A program made the translations under genes and the position numbers. A DNA stretch of 64,000 bases, taken from positions 119,154,095 to 119,218,094 of the forward strand of contig CM061920.1 of the NCBI GenBank assembly GCA_031002005.1, given 5' to 3'. The stretch comes from Vandiemenella viatica. Its lineage: Eukaryota > Arthropoda > Insecta > Orthoptera > Morabidae. The number at the start of each line of letters is the position of its first letter. The stretch's first letter is position 1. Below, piece after piece: positions 22,698 through 34,032 of this stretch. Under the pieces are notes generated by a model. It was not told the origin of the DNA. It saw only the letters and a program-made list of their open reading frames with translations, and did not search any database.

Positions 22698-24462
22698 TCA
22701 TCATGATCATCATCTAGGACAGCTTTCAGCCACTGGCCGGGTCTGCTGGGAACAAAAGCCTCGCCAGCGCTTCCTGTCTAACCACCATCTCTCTTCTTCC
22801 ACTGACACCCAATTTCCTCTTCTTTCCTCCACACATTTCTTAACACCTTTAATCCATCTGTCCCTCGGTCTTCCTCTAGGCCTCTTCCCTTTCAGCTCCA
22901 TGTCCAGCATCTTCCTTGGTAGCCTCTCCTCTCCCATTCTCTTTACATGCCCATACCACGGTAGCCTAGATTTTTCAATTCTTTGTTGCAGCGGTTCTTC
23001 CTTTATCATCTCCCTGATTCTCTTATTCCTCATTCTGTCTCTTCTTGTTACTCCCACTCTACTCCTCTGAAATTTCATTTCCATCGATTGTACCCTCCCT
23101 TTGTCTCTCTCCTTCATCACCCATGTTTCTGCTCCATATGTTAAAATTGGTACAAAATATGTTTTATATATTGCCTCTTTACTCTTTTGTGGGACATCCC
23201 TACTCCATACCAGGCTTCTAATACTTTTAAAAAATCCATCTGCACATCTTCCTCTTTCGTTTATTTCCATCTTGTTTCCTCCATTTTCTTCAATACAGCT
23301 TCCATAATATTTGAAACATTCCACTCTATTTAGTTGCTCCCCTCTAAGTGATATGCCTATGTCCGTCCTGTTCTTCTTTCTTGTTGTTATCACCACTTCA
23401 CTTTTTCTCGCAGAGAACTTCATACCATAGGCTGCAACTACTCTCTCCCACACATCCAGCTGATCCTGCACCTCTCTTTCATCCTCTCCCCAAACTAATG
23501 GGTCGTCTGCAAATACCATTGCTTTCATTTTTCCTTCCCCAATGCTTTGCACCACCTTCTTCAATATTTCATCCATAGCTACAATAAATAAGAGGGGTGA
23601 TAGGGCACTTCCTTGTTTTAGTCCATTTTTCAAATGGAACGATCCAGTCTTATCTGATCCCACTTTGACACAGCTCTTACTACCCTCATACATATCCTTC
23701 ACTGTTTGCACTATCTCCATTTTTACTTACTTTTTTCTCAGTCCTTCCCACACTTTGTTTCTGCTGAGGCTGTCATATGCCTTTTCAGTGTCCAGAAAGG
23801 CCATCACCAGATCTTTCCCCTACTCGTAGTGCCGTTCTTGTAGCTGTCTTATTGCAAATATAAGATCGATAGTTGACCTTCCTGGTCTAAATCCATACTG
23901 TTCTTCCCTTAGCTGCCTTTCAACCGCTCTTCTTATTTGGCTTTCCAAAACTTTCTCATATATCTTGGCACAGTGGCACATCAGGGTAATACCACGGTAG
24001 TTTTGGCAGACAGTCTTGTACCCTTTCTTAAATATGGGTATTATTACCCCTTTCCTCCAGTCCTCTGGAATTTTTCCCGCCTTCCACACAGCCTGCATCA
24101 CCCTATAGAGCCACTGTGTGCCCATTACTCCAGCAGCTCGTATCATCTCCACGCTCACTTCATCCACTCCAGGTGCTTTACCTCCCTTCATTCTCTTTAC
24201 CGCATACTCCAATTCCTTCCATGTAATATCTTCCTCTTCTTCTTGATACTGGCCCTGTTCTTCCTCTCATTTTCATCACTGGGTCCTGAAGCATTCAACA
24301 GATTCCCAAAATACTCTCTCCAGACTTCCTTTATGTCGTCTTTCCCATCCACTAAGTTGCCATTCTTATCCTTTATACTACCTGCTTCCATTCTGCTCCT
24401 CCTCCTACTTTTTACCATGGCATACAACACCTTCTTACTGCCCTCGCTATCCCATAAAGGAA
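22698..24462 (-). mobile_element. 5'-truncated RTE-like LINE with 12-bp TSD
   Basis: The exact duplication CATTCTTAACCA flanks it (22686-22697 and 24463-24474). The 3' end (left side) is a short tcatcatgatcatcat tract, typical of RTE tails. The element sits inside a unit of the 166-bp array. It lacks the endonuclease region, consistent with incomplete reverse transcription. Confidence 0.92.
22710..24462 (-). pseudogene. RTE-like LINE ORF2 (reverse transcriptase), frameshifted
   Basis: From 5' to 3' on the minus strand: KDKNGNLVDGKDDIKEVWRE, a frame change, then GGKAPGVDEVSVEMI, NYRGITLMCHCAKIYEKVLE and YGFRPGRSTIDLIFA. A break lies near 23720-23820. The long frame 23720-22710 has GLKQGSALSPLLF, the catalytic box MVFADDPLVW (FADD at 23502-23513), YGMKFSARKSEV and, near the C-terminus, GKRPRGRPRDRW. 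Both catalytic Asp are intact, but at least two frameshifts inactivate it. Confidence 0.85.
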
Positions 24463-24895
24463 CATTCTTAACCAAAATCGATAAATAAAGTATCATTTTA
24501 AGGATTAAGATCTCCACTTTGGTGACATCATATATTAAAAATCTGTTTTTTGGAAAACTGCCCTTAAAGGGCAAAGGATCAATATTTCTGCAACGCATTT
24601 TTTAGTCATCTTCCTTTATATCTAACTGATATAGATAATTGAGGTATTATTTTAAATATTAAGGTCTCCGCCATGGTCAGATGTTTTAAAAAAATGATTT
24701 TTTCACAATTTCACCCTTGGCAATATTATTATTATTTCCATAACATATTTTTGTTTCTTTCACGAGCTATTTATTCTCCCTTGATATCTAACTGAGATCG
24801 AGAAATGAGGTATTATTTTAGAGATTAAGGTCTCCCCTTTGATCAACTCATATTTTAAGAAAGGAAATTTTGGGAATTTGATCCTTTAAGGGCAA

Positions 24896-25131
24896 TAGGA
24901 GGAGGAGGGGAGGATACCGAAAGTAGCACTGCTGAACAGCGGGAAGGGAAAGACACCAGTTGGAAGACCTCAGGAAAGATAGATGGAACAAGTGAAGAAA
25001 GATGCAGAGGCTAAGGGAGTCGTGTAGAGAAAAGTGATGGAGGAAAAGTCTTGGAATGACCGCTAGGCTAGGAAGAGGATGTGCAGGATGACCCGCAAAA
25101 GCAGAAACATCTGATGATGATGATGACCATG
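24896..25131 (+). mobile_element. RTE-like LINE 3'-end fragment with 8-bp TSD
   Basis: AAGGGCAA flanks it (24888-24895 and 25132-25139). The plus strand encodes a degraded C-terminus (GKTPVGRPQER, VMEEKSWNDR) resembling the RGRPR..RW tail of the neighbouring RTE LINE. It ends in ctgatgatgatgatga. It is a strongly 5'-truncated insertion in the tandem array, opposite in orientation to 22698-24462. Confidence 0.85.
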
Positions 25132-25549
25132 AAGGGCAAAAGTATCAATATTTCTACAATGTATTTTTGTGGCACAAGCCATTTATATACCATGATATTT
25201 AACTGATATAGATAAATGATGTATCATTTTAAAGACTAAGGTCTCCGCTGTGGTCACATGATATTTTAGGAAAGGTTTTTTTTTTGGAATTCGAACCTTA
25301 AAGATCAAAATTATCATTAATTCCACACTTTTTTTTTTTCACTAGCTATTTACCTCCGTTGACATCTAACCAAAATAGAGAAATGAGCTATCATATTAAC
25401 GATTAAGGTTTCTGTTTTGGTCACATCATTTCTTAAGAAGGATTTTTTTTTCTTCAAAATTTGACCCTTAAAGGACAAAAGTAATAACTGTGAAAGTCGC
25501 GTGTATGAGACAGTTCACAGCCTAGCCACTAGATGGCAGTAGCACACAT

Positions 25550-26654
25550 TGTGTTGCAAACTGAAAAAAAAAATTTGTTTTTTTTCAGCTTTGTGAAGAG
25601 AAAAACATGAAAAAAAACCTAGCACCCTTGTTTTTTTTCTAACATTTGGTTTTTTTTTCTTCAGAAAACAATAAATTTGATAAATTATAGTTTTATTTAA
25701 GGAACTTACATTTTACAAGTGTGTTTTAAATCTTACTGAATCATACAATGTCTTACATAATGATCCATAAAAGTATCTATATAGGTAACATAATTTTATT
25801 CATCCTCTGTGTCAGTAGCACATTCACTAGTATCAGCACTACCAACACTAGTTCGGTCGGTGTTGGAATTTTCTGTTTCTTCTTCTGTCTCCTCTAAATC
25901 CATAACTTCAGAAGTAGTTAAATTTTCTTTTACTGGTTGTTCTTGTATTGTACGCAAAAGATTTTGAGATTGCAATTTTTAAATTGTGAGCAAAGTACAC
26001 ACTGTGCATAAAGACTGCATCGATAGTTCCGTATTACGGTCTTTTAAGTTTGAATTTAAATCAATTATCATACAAAACAGGAGCTTTACTTCTTTTTAAT
26101 TGTTGGTTTACACCAATGGTTGCAAGGAAACGATGCATAATTACTGACAATTTCATGACTCAGTATCACTATACTCTGAGTGTTTAACAAGTATATGAAT
26201 ATAAGGAAAGCACAATAAATAATAAAAAGAGGCAAAAAACCGTATATAAATTTTAAAAAGATACGTAGGTCTACAGATAAATTCTTAGGGCTGGCAGCAC
26301 TAGTTCAAATAGCGAGTATCAATCCAAACAACGGGGAACAGGGATTCCTTCTTGCGCAACCTAGCCTCTTCGGGAAATCCCCGTTCATAAAAGAAAATTT
26401 CGGTCAAAGTTGCCAAAATTTTAGTAATTTTTTTTTCCCTTCTGAACCAGAAAAATATAGTAGATTTAAAAATTAAGATAAGTACTTAGAATAAAAAACA
26501 GTCATATTAAACGATAACTCCCTTACAAATTTGAGATTTAGTAGTTGTGAAAAAAAACGTGCCCCAGAAAATAAAACATTTTTTTTCACAGTTTTTTTTT
26601 CATAATTTTTTTTTCCAAGCTAGAAAAAAAATACCGTTTTTTTTACAACACTAA
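25550..26654. mobile_element. hAT-like non-autonomous element, 8-bp TSD, A/T-run ends
   Basis: GCACACAT occurs at 25542-25549 and 26655-26662. The ends are TGTGTTGCAAA and, from the right, TTAGTGTTGTAAA, an imperfect TIR. Just inside both ends lie many runs of 7-10 A or T. The 8-bp duplication suggests hAT or another 8-bp-TSD superfamily. Confidence 0.55.
25799..25981 (-). pseudogene. Acidic C-terminal ORF fragment inside the element
   Basis: The minus strand is open for about 60 codons ending at a TAA at 25799-25801: LLRTIQEQPVKENLTTSEV, MDLEETEEETENSNTD, then TSVGSADTSECATDTEDE. The Glu/Asp/Ser/Thr-rich tail looks like a real protein end rather than chance. No start is visible, so it may be a last exon or the remnant of a larger element-encoded protein. 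Family unknown. Confidence 0.4.
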
Positions 26655-26866
26655 GCACACATCACAGAGATATTAATAAACTGCTTCACTGGTGTCTACT
26701 TTTGTTATATACCTATTGCACTAAACAGATAAATAATTGAAACAAAGGAAGCGGTTCTTCTTGCATCCTATTACAAAGCCCCAACTGTACTATTCATTTT
26801 ATTTGCAAAATTTTTGCACAGGTCATCTGGTGTACATAAATTGTGTTCAGGTAAGAACGATTTTTT

Positions 26867-27090
26867 TTTACGGATCTACGCCTCATCAATGTTGAGGTCA
26901 TTAGAGGCAGGATGAGACTGGGGCAAGGAACAGGAAGGAATTTGGCCATGGTATTTTGAAGGAAGCATCCCGGCATTCAGCAGGAGTGATTTGCGGAAAC
27001 CATGGAAAACCCAAATCTGGATGCCTGGACAGCGATTTGAACTGACATCCTCCTGAATGCGAGGCCAGAGCATTCTGTGGGAAGGATTAC
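26867..27090 (-). mobile_element. tRNA-derived SINE, full-length-like
   Basis: The minus strand has a tRNA-like head tggcctcgcattcaggagg ... agttcaaatcgctg (boxes A and B), the body ccagatttgggttttccatg ... gatgcttccttcaaaa ... catggcc, then tgacctcaacattgatgagg and an A-rich end (A9 at 26862-26870). The 3' half matches the SINE at 2473-2618, defining a two-member family in the window. Confidence 0.75.
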
Positions 27091-27125
27091 CTGTCAACTT
27101 ACAGTGTGTTTAGCAACAATGGAGG

Positions 27126-27240
27126 AAGAAATGCTGTGAGATGATATTTATATAGAAAGGAAAGACAAAATGTACCAAGCACTCACCAAAATTGAAGGGA
27201 GGATGGCAGCAGCAACAAAAAGTAATTCACAAATGCAAAA
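27126..27240 (+). repeat. Single-arm relative of the foldback repeat
   Basis: aaatgctgtgagatgatatttatatagaaagg ... ccaagcactcacc matches the left arm region 15291-15380 with substitutions. No inverted partner is present here. Confidence 0.65.
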
Positions 27241-27250
27241 AACACACTAA

Positions 27251-27475
27251 CGCACTGGTGGCAATTCCCCATCTAACTACTCATTTTTATTTTTTTTATT
27301 TATTTTATAATTAGAGTGTTAAATTCCTCCCCTATTTACTTTTCCGATTTACAAATTTTAATTTTAAATTCCTTAAGCATTTTTGGTAAATTATTCATCA
27401 CTTCACTTGGTAATTTGGTCCAGTCCCTGACACCCTTAGCAACAAAGGAATTGACTATTGGAGGTAGTAGTGGGG
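27251..27475 (-). mobile_element. Jockey/CR1-like LINE 3'-end fragment
   Basis: gcactggtggcaattccc ... gtaaattattcatcacttc ... tttggtccagtccctgac matches the 3' end of the LINE at 35338-35500. It covers the C-terminus and 3' UTR only, in minus orientation. Confidence 0.7.
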
Positions 27476-27539
27476 AGCAATGATAGTGTAATCTGAAATA
27501 TTAACTGTGAGAAAGAAGGAAATTATTCAAATGAAATCA

Positions 27540-28120
27540 AATCTTCACTGGAGTTCAGCCGAATAGTATCATAAAATTAATCAAAATAGGAGAAAGGAGA
27601 TGTGTAAAAGAGGAGAAACTTTTCTAAGTTTTTTTAAAAAAGTTAATGATTATATTAAGATAGAGAATGTACCAGGGAATTTAGGGAATTGGGTTGCAAA
27701 GCTTTGGTCGTATCATTGGTTGAATATGGTGATGTAGTTTTGGACTTATATTTTGGGTATCAAATACAGGAGTTGGAGGGCATGTAAAGAAGAGCAGCTA
27801 GATTTGTTTGTGGAAACTATTGCAGACCCAGTTAGTAACTCATATGATAAAGGAGCTAGATTCGGAGTCATTGGAAAATAAGAAGAGGTCAAAGAGAGTG
27901 CTAGGATTGTACAAGGTACATGTTGGTGATTGGGCTGGCAAAGATATTGGTCGAAGAATAGGGAATAGTTCGTGGAAGGGAAAAGATGACAATGACCACA
28001 AGCTGCCACTCAATTCCATGCATAAGGAAGTGGGAAACCTTTCTTTTTTGGATGAGAGTGTCAGGGATTGGAACAAATTACAAAGTAAATTGATCAATAG
28101 TTTACCAGAAATGTTGAACG
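27540..28120 (+). mobile_element. Jockey/CR1-like LINE C-terminal fragment, plus strand
   Basis: The plus strand reads LVEYGDVVLDLYFGYQIQEL, RRAARFVCGNY, HMIKELDSESLENKKRSKRV and SFLDESVRDWNKLQSKLINS, matching the minus-strand LINE at 35338-36798. It ends abruptly at about 28120, where a minus-strand copy of the same family begins at its 3' end. It also starts with a stretch (cactggagttcagccg at 27547-27562) shared with the hairpin region at 836-948. Confidence 0.75.
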
Positions 28121-29556
28121 CTCTGGTGGCAATTTCCCTACACACCCATTTTTCTCCTTTCTCTTTCCCTACTTGTACCCTGAACTTTAAACTCTTTCAA
28201 TGTTTTTCATAAATTATTCATCATTTCCCTTGGTAATTTATTCCAGTCCCTGGCCCCCTTATCTAAAAAAGAAAATCTTCGTACACCTTTATGCCTGAAA
28301 TCAAGTACCACCTTGTGGTCATGCTCATCTCTTCTCTTTCATGCACTTCTCTTAATACTTCCACCAATAACTTTCCATGCCTCCTCACAAATAAATGCTT
28401 TGTACACTCCCATGACTTTCTTCACCCTCCATCTGTCCTCCAATCAATCCCATTCCAGCTCCTCTATCATATTGGTTCCTGATTGTGATAATTTCCAAAG
28501 ACAAATCTAGTAGCCCATCTTTGTACACCTCCCCCCCCCCCCTCCCCTTAACTTCTGTATTTGCTACCTAAAAGTTGGGTCCTATACTACACCACCATAT
28601 TCAAGCAATGGTCTGGAAAAGTTTGTGATCAAATTTCCTTACTTCTCTGGTACACCCTCTTATTACTCTTTTATTAAGTGATGGATTTTGAACCCTTTTC
28701 ATGGTAACTGTTCAATTTGTCTTGCACAGTTAAGTTTGTTATGAAATGTTATGCCAAGGTATTTACATTTCAAGTCTTCATTAAGCAATTATTTACCCAC
28801 TTTATAATCATAATCAACTTTTAGATTTTTACCTGTGTGCCTAATGAGCTGGTTTTCTTTGTATTTATCTTTATCCCATGTTTACTCACACAGCTAGATA
28901 TTCTGTCCAGATCACCCTGCCACTGTTTACAGTCTTCAACTATTTTGATGCTATCATATATCATTACGTCATCTGCAAACAATCTAACTTCTGATAATAA
29001 ACCAGCAACACATTCATTCATTAGAATAATGAATGGCAATGTTCCAAATCTTCTCACCTGTGGGACTCCCATGTTCACTTCCACTTCTTTTGATTCAGCA
29101 TTTCCTAACCTAACGTTTTGCTTTCTGTCTTTTAACAATTCTTCTACCCAACAAATAACTCTTTCATCAACTCCATTTTACCTTATTTATCACCATTTTA
29201 TGGCTCACCCTGTCAATAGCCTTTCAGAGATCTAGTGCTACACTATCAATTTGACCTCCCCATTTCATTAGAAACATCTTGCATATAGCCTACTAACAGA
29301 GATTCGCATGAATATCATTACCTAAAACCACGTTGCTGGCTTGAAAATCACTAACGTTCTTCACTGACATGTATGTTGTGGTGGCCTGTAGTTTGTGACA
29401 GTATTTGTCACTCCTCCCTTATAGACCGATATTACTATCACTTTTCCAGTCATCTTGTAAGCATACAGACTCAGTTGAAATAATGTTTCAAGATAATGTA
29501 CAATGTCACAGACTGCTATCTTCAAGACATCCATAGTAATATTTTCAACACCAGTT

Positions 29557-29588
<32 letters not shown>

Positions 29589-30190
29589 ACACTCCATTTT
29601 TTTTTCTTCTTAGCTTTCTTAGTTCCTTCATAATATCCTCCGGATGAATTTCAAATTTTTTAGTCTGCTCATTTCTAATTATTAGGATAGGTTCATTATC
29701 TGATTTTATCATCCCATTCCTGAATCATAGTCCCTAATGGTCTCAGTTACTTAAAAATCAGTTACTTAAAATGTCTGCCTTTTTCTAATCTTCAATAACT
29801 TCTCCATTCTTATCCATAATTGTCTCAACACCCTCATTTCACTCCAGTGTTATATTACTGCCACAGAAATTTCTAGATGCCTCAGTGAGTGGTCTAACTG
29901 CATCGATAATATTCTTCATAAACTCATCTTTAGATACCTATTTTGCCATTATTAATTCCTTGTTTAGTTGTTTCAAGTATTCCGTACTGCCTTGCTGCCT
30001 CTTAACTCTGTTATGTTCTCTTCTCAACAACCTCATTTACCTCCTTACCTTCGTGTTATAGTATGTATGTTCTGTACTTTTCTTTATTTTCTGTTTTGGA
30101 ATAAATATTTCTTCACCCTTTTTTTTTATTATCTCCTGGAACTCTTTCCACTTTGACTCCACTGTACTTGTTGTGGTGGACTGGTGAACT
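28121..30190 (-). mobile_element. Jockey/CR1-like LINE, long degraded copy
   Basis: The minus strand reads from a pre-RT region (about 30190-29600, for example VKVERVPGDN and RLLRREHNRVKRQQGSTEYL) through RT blocks to the C-terminus. The catalytic box FADDVM lies at 28962-28979, followed by EDCKQWQGDLDRISS and KHGIKIN. Frameshifts, stops and a 31-C run (29558-29588) interrupt it. The 3' end begins ctggtggcaatttccctac at about 28121. Confidence 0.75.
29558..29588. repeat. Poly(C) run of 31 bases
   Basis: An uninterrupted homopolymer within the LINE. Such lengths are unstable and often miscalled. Confidence 0.95.
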
Positions 30191-30379
30191 TTTTATTTTT
30201 TCTTTGCCTCTTCCCAAGAGGTACATCCAATTGTGGGTACGACTCTATGTCACATGAGTGGTAGTTTTCAGAAATGATACACTCAGTATGATATATACAC
30301 ATTTACATTTTGTTTACACCAGTTTTAAATACATAATTAACCCTGCCTATATTTCTTGCCCCCTTTAAATATGTAAGTC

Positions 30380-33010
30380 ATCTAATACTCGCTTCTACTG
30401 CTTGATAACCCAAATATGATTCTTGTATGCCCGTCGCTTTTTTTTTCCTGTCATAACCCTCTTTAACTAATGGCTTGTCAACTCGATGGTGGCACAGTGA
30501 AGGTCTTCCCCACCTTCTGCTTCTGCAGCAGGGTTGTTGACCCTGGTGCCTCCTCGGGTTCTCTTCTTCCGGCCCAAACACTTGGTCCCCTGTCCTCGAT
30601 ACCATGCTCTCGTTACCACTAATAAACATATCACCATACTGGTGATGCACAACATGCTGTAAATGGTTACCTCCATTTTGCCATGTGGCGCCACTGTCTG
30701 CTGTTGTAATCACCAGTAACCTCACTGTAATTGCTCGTCATTTTGCTGCCTGATCCTGCTCTGTTTGCGTATCCAGTCAGCCATTGTTTTCTCTTTCGAG
30801 CATCATGCTTGCTGAATCGACTGACCTCAACCGATTTGAGGTTATGCTGTCCCGTCATGCCTGCGTGTACCACTTTCTGCAGCTTCCTACGTTTGCTGTT
30901 ACGCTGTCATGCATTATTGATCTTTGCTCGCTCATGCTTTGCTAATAGAATCGTTATATACAACACTTTCTTTCTCTCTGCACATGCATGTTTCGCTCCA
31001 CTTTCTTGTGGAATTTCCTTTACTTCTTTGTTCTACGACTCGCCCGTCTGTCTAATGCATGCTACATCTGTCTTCCTCGACAACATTGCTTCACTGTTTA
31101 TGTGCCGCTCTTGCAAAGTTCTTGCAAAGTTTCTTGCTTGATAATTTCTCATCTTTTCTCTTCTGTTTCTCCTTGGGTTCCTTTATAATAATTTCTATCG
31201 ACTTTTTCCTCTTGGTTCCGCTACCATGTACTGTTTTGTTTTTTGTGTATCTTCATTTTATTTCTTTCATTTCTTTGTTAAAACTGATGAACGCTGCTTG
31301 GTTCCTAATTCTTGAATTATATCTTTCTGAATTAGACCTCTCGTCTCTTTAAGCAACTGCTGTATTATTTCCTGTGACGAATTCTCCTTGCTGCTGATTT
31401 CTTTGATCATTTTTGCTTGTGACGTCCTTCCTACGCCTGCTTGCAATTTTATTATTACCGACAACACATTTATCATGCTGTGGACTTCGTCTTTCACCAT
31501 TTCTGCATTTGACATCTTTTCTAAGCCCTTGTACTACCTTCTTATTACCGACGACGTATTTATCTTGCCGCAGACTTTTTCTTTCATTAGCGCTGCTAGT
31601 GACGACTCTCCTATGTCGCTCTGCAGGTTATTTACTTGTGTTTTGGGTATTCTATCTCACTTCTTTTCTTCATTTTTCCTTGCATCTCCAGCTTGCATTT
31701 GAATTTCCTATTCTGCTGCTTTTTGCTTCAACATATCTACTTCCCAATGAAAGACATTTTGATAAGTTGCACATAAGCCCTTCACTTCACCCCTTTCATT
31801 TGTTTTCTAGCACTCTACTTCTTTCTTCCGATCCTGATTCTGCTTCTCGGGTTTTCCATATTGACGGTCCTTAATCTTCTTTGTTCCTTCTGACTTGTGC
31901 CTTACTTCCTGCCTTACTGTGTCTGTGTATGTCAGTGCATCTTCCTCTGAATGGAAGCCATTATGATACTATGCACACAGTACCCTTGCAGTTTGCATAT
32001 TCGGCTCCACCAGCTGCTGTGTGCTCAACCCATCTACAATTCTTTTAATTCAATCTCACGTCTGCATATTTTGATTGGCTGCTGCGGTGTGCACTTTCCT
32101 GGCCTCTTGTGGCACTTCATATTTCTCTGCCTTAACTTTCAGATTAGTCAATACAACCTCTGCTTCTGTGACATTTAATACTGTCATAATACATTTTCCT
32201 CTTCACACATTTACAAGTGCTTCTGGCACCAATACACATGCCAATTCCTGTTTTGTTACAACAGCTTCTGAATCTTCATGAACCCCCTCCACTTCTAATT
32301 TGATTATCTTCTGTTGTCACACTCTGACATGGATGCATAACGTCTTCCTGTGTGGTACTGTCTTCTTAGTTTCTTCCTGTCACTGCTTAACGTCTACATC
32401 TGCCTCACTCTTCATCTTAAGTGTGTGTCCCTGATTTCTCACCACCAATTTCCCATAATCTATTATGGCTTAGTACTTTATCAACCAATCTTGGCTTACT
32501 ATTCCATAATATAGCGTGTCTACCCCTGCCGGAACCGTTTGCTTCTTATGATACATTCTCAGCTCCCATCCTTCCTTCAAAGTAACCATTATTGCTCCTT
32601 TGGTGAATAAGGGTTTTAATGTGATCCCTTGTATCTGTATTCCCTACATCATGCTCTTCTTGTGGCTGTCTCTTACACACTCTGACTTGAGAAGAGATGC
32701 CTGTGCTCCCGAGTGCACGAGAAACTTAATTAGATTATGCATACTTTCTTCGCACTCCAATTCGATATAGTCATTCTGGTTTCGATTGGTGCAGTTACTT
32801 TTTTCCAACTCCCATCTTCGAATGTCACCGGACTGCATGGTTCAGTTTTGCCTCAGTTTTCCGAATCCTTCATTTCTTCTGTGCTCCATGCATTTGCCCT
32901 ACCCATGGACAAGCATTACAATCCTGCGGGTGATGTTGTAAGTGGGGACATCTTCCACATGACCTCAGCTTCTCCAAATTTAAATCTCTTCAGCAATTGC
33001 CCCTAAATTC
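30380..33010 (-). mobile_element. LTR-retrotransposon-like gag/protease remnant
   Basis: On the minus strand a perfect CX2CX4HX4C zinc knuckle (CGRCPHLQHHPQDC, 32959-32918) is followed by a protease-like block FLVHSGAQASLLKSE (about 32727-32683), where the catalytic D(S/T)G has become HSG. Two blocks of the type 'FH.E.D.LTYTD' (near 31965 and 31750) resemble the segment before RT in Ty3/gypsy elements. No RT or integrase follows. Instead there is Lys/Glu-rich sequence with ~90-bp repeats (31376-31640) and a hydrophobic segment IYSMLCITSMVICLLVV near 30650. Many stops. Superfamily assignment is tentative. Confidence 0.5.
31376..31640 (-). repeat. ~90-bp tandem repeats within the LTR remnant
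   Basis: Blocks starting near 31420, 31510 and 31600 share gacgtccttcctacgcc, gacatcttttctaagcc and gacgactctcctatgtc, then ttattaccgac(a/g)ac(a/g) words in the first two. On the minus strand they encode repeated segments such as DKCVVGNNKIASRRRKDV and DKYVVGNKKVVQGLRKDV. The period is a multiple of three, so the repeat would be in frame. Confidence 0.65.
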
Positions 33011-33404
33011 ATGCTCTTTCACAGCTCCTAACATTCCTGGTCCATTTTTCCATTGTCTTAACTCCGCTACTGTGTATGTATATATATAAAAAAACACTGC
33101 TTAACACAGAGAAAGATTACTGTGGCATTGAGACATGGCGAAAAAAATCATACACACAAATTTTCAGACTTATAGCTCTTCTTCAGCAATAGAATGAGGT
33201 AGTGGCATGGTGGAAGCTAACAGCCAACTGAGTATGCCGGCCAGGCTGGCAGTTCATGGTGGCGGAAAAGCAACATTGTGGGAAGTGAGGATGGGACTTG
33301 AGAGGCATAAACCCACAAATAATAAACCTGATCATAGAAACCCATCGCCGAAATGCAGTAGATGTCAGCAGAAAGTATTTTCTTATCTTTCATATAAATA
33401 TATA

Positions 33405-34032
33405 CACAGCTGAGCAGAAAATCATTAATCCATTAATCATTAATTAACCATGTTAACAAAATTGCAAACAATTTACTTTTAAGTTAACCTAAAAAAATCA
33501 TTAATTTTCTTCTTAACTTCCATTAAACTGAACTTTCATTAACTTTAGTCCATTACATTGGTTGTCATCAACATTTTGTTTGTTTGAACTGCGCGCCACG
33601 GTACTCTTGGAGAGTCGAATAGTGAACGAATTATACAATGTGAGTGCGAGTGTGATGCATGTATAACTGTTATGGCACTGGTCTGAGTAGGAATGCTAGA
33701 GTTGTGGAGTATTTGTATTTTACATCTGGAAACTGGCGATCACTACTCATTTCAAATTCGATTGGTGATTGATTTTGATATTTATATATCAACTACATCT
33801 TGTAGAATCCAATACGATTGAGAAGCTGATTAAACTATTAACCCCAGTAAGAACACAATTTCCAGAGGGACATTGGGTAGAAGTATTGTTGATGGTCAAC
33901 TTTTAATGGGTAACTGTAACTTGTGTTAAATTTTCATAAATTTAGCACTTTAACGATTATCGAAGTTAACTTTTTAAGTAGCAGATTATCGATTAATGAA
34001 GCTAACTTTTTGATTGCCTGTGCCCAGCTATG
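33405..34032. mobile_element. hAT-type element A (non-autonomous, 628 bp)
   Basis: Ends CACAGCTGAGCAG and, from the right, CATAGCTGGGCACAG. Flanking 8-mers are AATATATA (33397-33404) and GATATATA (34033-34040), a 7/8 match. It aligns along both ends with element B at 38152-39276 but lacks about 500 internal bases. Many attaacttc/gaagttaat repeats lie near the ends. Confidence 0.75.

Larger units (their letters stand above)
21930..25490. repeat. Eight-unit ~166-bp diverged tandem repeat array in intron B-C
   Basis: Units begin with a variant of atctcccttgatatctaacc at about 21951, 22117, 22508, 22677, 24608, 24773, 25186 and 25351. Each contains attttaaagattaaggtctcc, tcacatcatattttaagaaagg and ccttaaagggcaaaa. 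Subtracting the three inserted elements (22212-22425, 22698-24462, 24896-25131, each with its TSD) leaves spacings of about 154-169 bp. Units are considerably diverged, so the array is old. Confidence 0.9.

Noticed and set aside
22666..24488. Plus-strand frames rich in Ser/Leu/Phe across the LINE
   Set aside because: They are antisense shadows of the minus-strand reverse transcriptase with its FADD and GRPR motifs.
21930..25490. CRISPR-like array (regular repeats)
   Set aside because: Units are ~166 bp, diverged throughout and contain no conserved short repeat with unique spacers. The genome is eukaryotic.
29361..29597. 78-residue minus frame beginning with a Gly run
   Set aside because: The Gly codons are the 31-C homopolymer. 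The rest is LINE sequence out of frame.
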